Positions 62,373 to 64,000 of a stretch of DNA of 64,000 nt are shown one piece after another. The notes beneath the pieces are model-generated. The model did not search any database, was not told where the DNA came from, and saw nothing but the letters and a program-made list of their open reading frames with translations. This stretch comes from Callaeas wilsoni (lineage: Eukaryota > Chordata > Aves > Passeriformes > Callaeidae). The number at the start of each line of letters is the position of its first letter. Within the stretch, counting starts at the first letter, position 1. Position numbers and translations under genes: made by a program. The stretch lies in the NCBI GenBank assembly GCA_013398955.1, contig VWPU01014033.1:61863-125862 (forward strand), given 5' to 3'.

Positions 62373-62965
62373 TGTCATGGTTTAACCCCAGCCAGCAGCC
62401 AAGCCCCTTGCAGCCACTCATTCACTCCCCCACCAGCAGAATTGGGTGGAGAATTGGAAGGGTAAAAGCTGGAAAACTTGCGGGCTGAGATAAAGACAGT
62501 TTAATAAGGAAAGCAAAAGCCACACACTCAAGCAAAGCAAAACAAGGAGTTAATTCATCACTTCCCATGGGCAGGCAGGAGTTCAGCCATGTCCAGGAGA
62601 GCAGGGCCCATCACATCTAAGTGTCACTTGGGAAGACAAATGTCATCATGCCGAACATGCCCCCTTCCCTCTTCTTCCCTCCACTTTATATCCTGAACAT
62701 GGTGTCACACGGTCTGGAATATCCCTTTGGTCAGTCGTGGTCACCTCTCCTGGCTGTGTCTCCTCCCAGGCTCCCAAGCACCCCCAGCTTCCCTGCCAGC
62801 GTGGCAGTCTGAGAAGCAGAAGAGGCCTTGGCTCTGTAAGCTCTGCTCAGCAATAACTAAAACATCTCTATATTAATCATCAATGTGTTCAGTACAAACC
62901 CAAAACATAGCTCCATACCAGCCACTTTGAAGAAAATTAACTTCACCCCAACCAAATTCAGCACA
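62373..62965 (-). mobile_element. Solo LTR of an endogenous retrovirus (minus orientation)
   Basis: It reads TGTCATGGTTTAACCCCAGC at the left edge and ACCAAATTCAGCACA at the right, so on the minus strand it begins TGTGC and ends ATGACA, with TG...CA termini. It contains GAGATAAAGACAGTTTAAT, CACTTCCCATGGGCAGGCAG and CACTTTATATCCTGAAC (antisense TATA region). This is a common songbird ERV LTR type. No internal retroviral genes flank it, so it is a solo LTR. A TTTTTCC match flanks it at 62366-62372 and 62975-62981 but may be chance. Confidence 0.75.
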
Positions 62966-63430
62966 TCTTCACACTTTTTCCAAATAATGGATTTTTTCCT
63001 AGGCTTCCATACCTCTTAATCACTGACTAGGGTTGCATTTGGGTGGCATTTTCAATACACTGCATTAAGTTGCATCTCTCAGCCTGCTGAATGGTAACAG
63101 TTTTTCAAATTCTTTCAACCAGAGGAAATCATCCTTGCAGGGAAATTTAACAACCCTATTAGTTCCTTCAGTGTTGCACAGTTGACTGTAAAACATGCAG
63201 AAGAGAAAGCCACTGATCCCTTAACACCAGTGGTAGAACACCATATAAACAAGCGATGTGAAAATGCTGAGTTTCTATCAGACCTGCAGAGGTTCTGCAA
63301 ACAGTGCAGAGGGTGAGGTGCTCCCCCAGCCCACAGCAACAATAGCTGCCTTAGCACTAGAGTCAGCACTTACCCAAAACCAAGGTTAGTAAAATATTTG
63401 AAATAAGCAAGTTCTTGTTCAATTTTCCCT
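62966..63430. other. Short intergenic stretch
   Basis: Between the LTR and the right-edge CR1. No gene or repeat recognised. Confidence 0.5.
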
Positions 63431-63434
63431 CTCC

Positions 63435-64000
63435 ACAGAATCAGAGAATCACAGAATGATCTAGGTTGGAAAGGACGACTAAGACCATCTAGTCCGACCT
63501 ATGACCTAACACCTCCTCATCAACTAAACCATGGCACTGAGTGCCACGTCCAGTCTTTTTTAAAACACGTCCAGGGACAGTGACTCCACCACCTCCCTGG
63601 GCAGACAATTCCAGTGTGCAATCACTCTTTCAGTGAAGAATTTCTTTCTAATGTCTAACCTAAACCCCCCTTGGCACAACTTGAGGCTGTGTCCTCTCGT
63701 TCTGTCAGTTGTTACATGGGAGAAGAGCCCGACCCCCACCCGGCTACAACCACCTTTCAGGCGGTTGTAGAGACTGACAAGGTCACTCCTGAGCCTCCTT
63801 TTTCCCAGGCTAAACAACCCCAGCTCCCTCAGCCGTTCCTCACAGGGCTTGTGTTCCAAGCCCTTCACCAGCCTTGTTGCCCTCCTCTGGACACGTTCAA
63901 GAATCTCAATGTCCTTCCTAAACTGAGGGGCCCAGAACTGGACACAGCACTCAAGGTATGGCCTCACCAGTGCCGAGTACAGGAGAGAATGACTTCCCTG
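63435..64000 (-). mobile_element. CR1 LINE, continues past the window edge
   Basis: Antisense CR1 starting CACAGAATCAGAGAATCACAG. On the minus strand an open frame of 135 codons (63967-63560) reads [49 protein letters not shown] and [13 protein letters not shown], the intact C-terminal part of CR1 ORF2 after the reverse transcriptase core. It is one of the least decayed CR1 copies here. Confidence 0.95.

Noticed and set aside
62124..62378. Minus-strand frame with a poly-Phe tract
   Set aside because: The Phe run is the translated A39 tract, not a protein feature.
61560..64000. First exon of ADAMTS12, expected to the right of RXFP3 by synteny
   Set aside because: I looked for its signal peptide and propeptide start on the plus strand and found nothing like it. 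It probably lies beyond the window.
1..64000. CRISPR arrays, operons, prokaryotic systems, tRNA or rRNA genes
   Set aside because: The window is vertebrate nuclear DNA. I saw no regularly spaced repeats, no tRNA-like cloverleaf boxes and no rRNA sequence.

Overview
This is a piece of bird nuclear DNA, very probably from the Z chromosome. It has intron-rich vertebrate genes with GT-AG splice sites, many CR1 LINE fragments (several ending in the ATTCTRTGA-type tail typical of avian CR1), and LTRs of a kind I recognise from songbird genomes. The Z assignment rests on synteny, because SLC45A2 and its neighbours are Z-linked in birds. It is not read from the sequence itself.

Layout, left to right: (1) the last coding exon of C1QTNF3 (+ strand, 1067-1226) and its 3' UTR; (2) about 6.6 kb with no gene I recognise; (3) AMACR (+, coding 9877-28843, five exons, 384 aa), starting in a CpG island; (4) a 2.1 kb gap; (5) SLC45A2 (+, coding 30935-46655, seven exons, 546 aa); (6) about 12.4 kb of intergenic DNA with three CR1 copies and an orphan CpG island near 52 kb; (7) RXFP3 (-, single exon, 59495-60832, 445 aa) with a GC-rich promoter holding a (CCGTC)10 microsatellite and a degenerate minisatellite; (8) a long A-tract, a solo LTR, and a CR1 copy that runs off the right edge. 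The order C1QTNF3-AMACR-SLC45A2-RXFP3 and the orientations match the human 5p13 block, inverted in this window.

The genes do unrelated jobs: C1QTNF3 is a secreted C1q/TNF-related protein, AMACR a peroxisomal/mitochondrial 2-methylacyl-CoA racemase, SLC45A2 a melanosomal transporter needed for pigmentation, and RXFP3 a relaxin-3 peptide GPCR. They are conserved neighbours, not an operon or a pathway. All coding exons of AMACR and SLC45A2 join in frame, so both genes look intact.

I found no previously undescribed biological system. The points most worth checking are an overlapping upstream ORF that makes the RXFP3 start ambiguous, an orphan CpG island at 52 kb, and a 39-A tract placed just after a poly(A) signal, which looks like a retrocopy tail. 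All coordinates were worked out by eye. Repeat edges are approximate.
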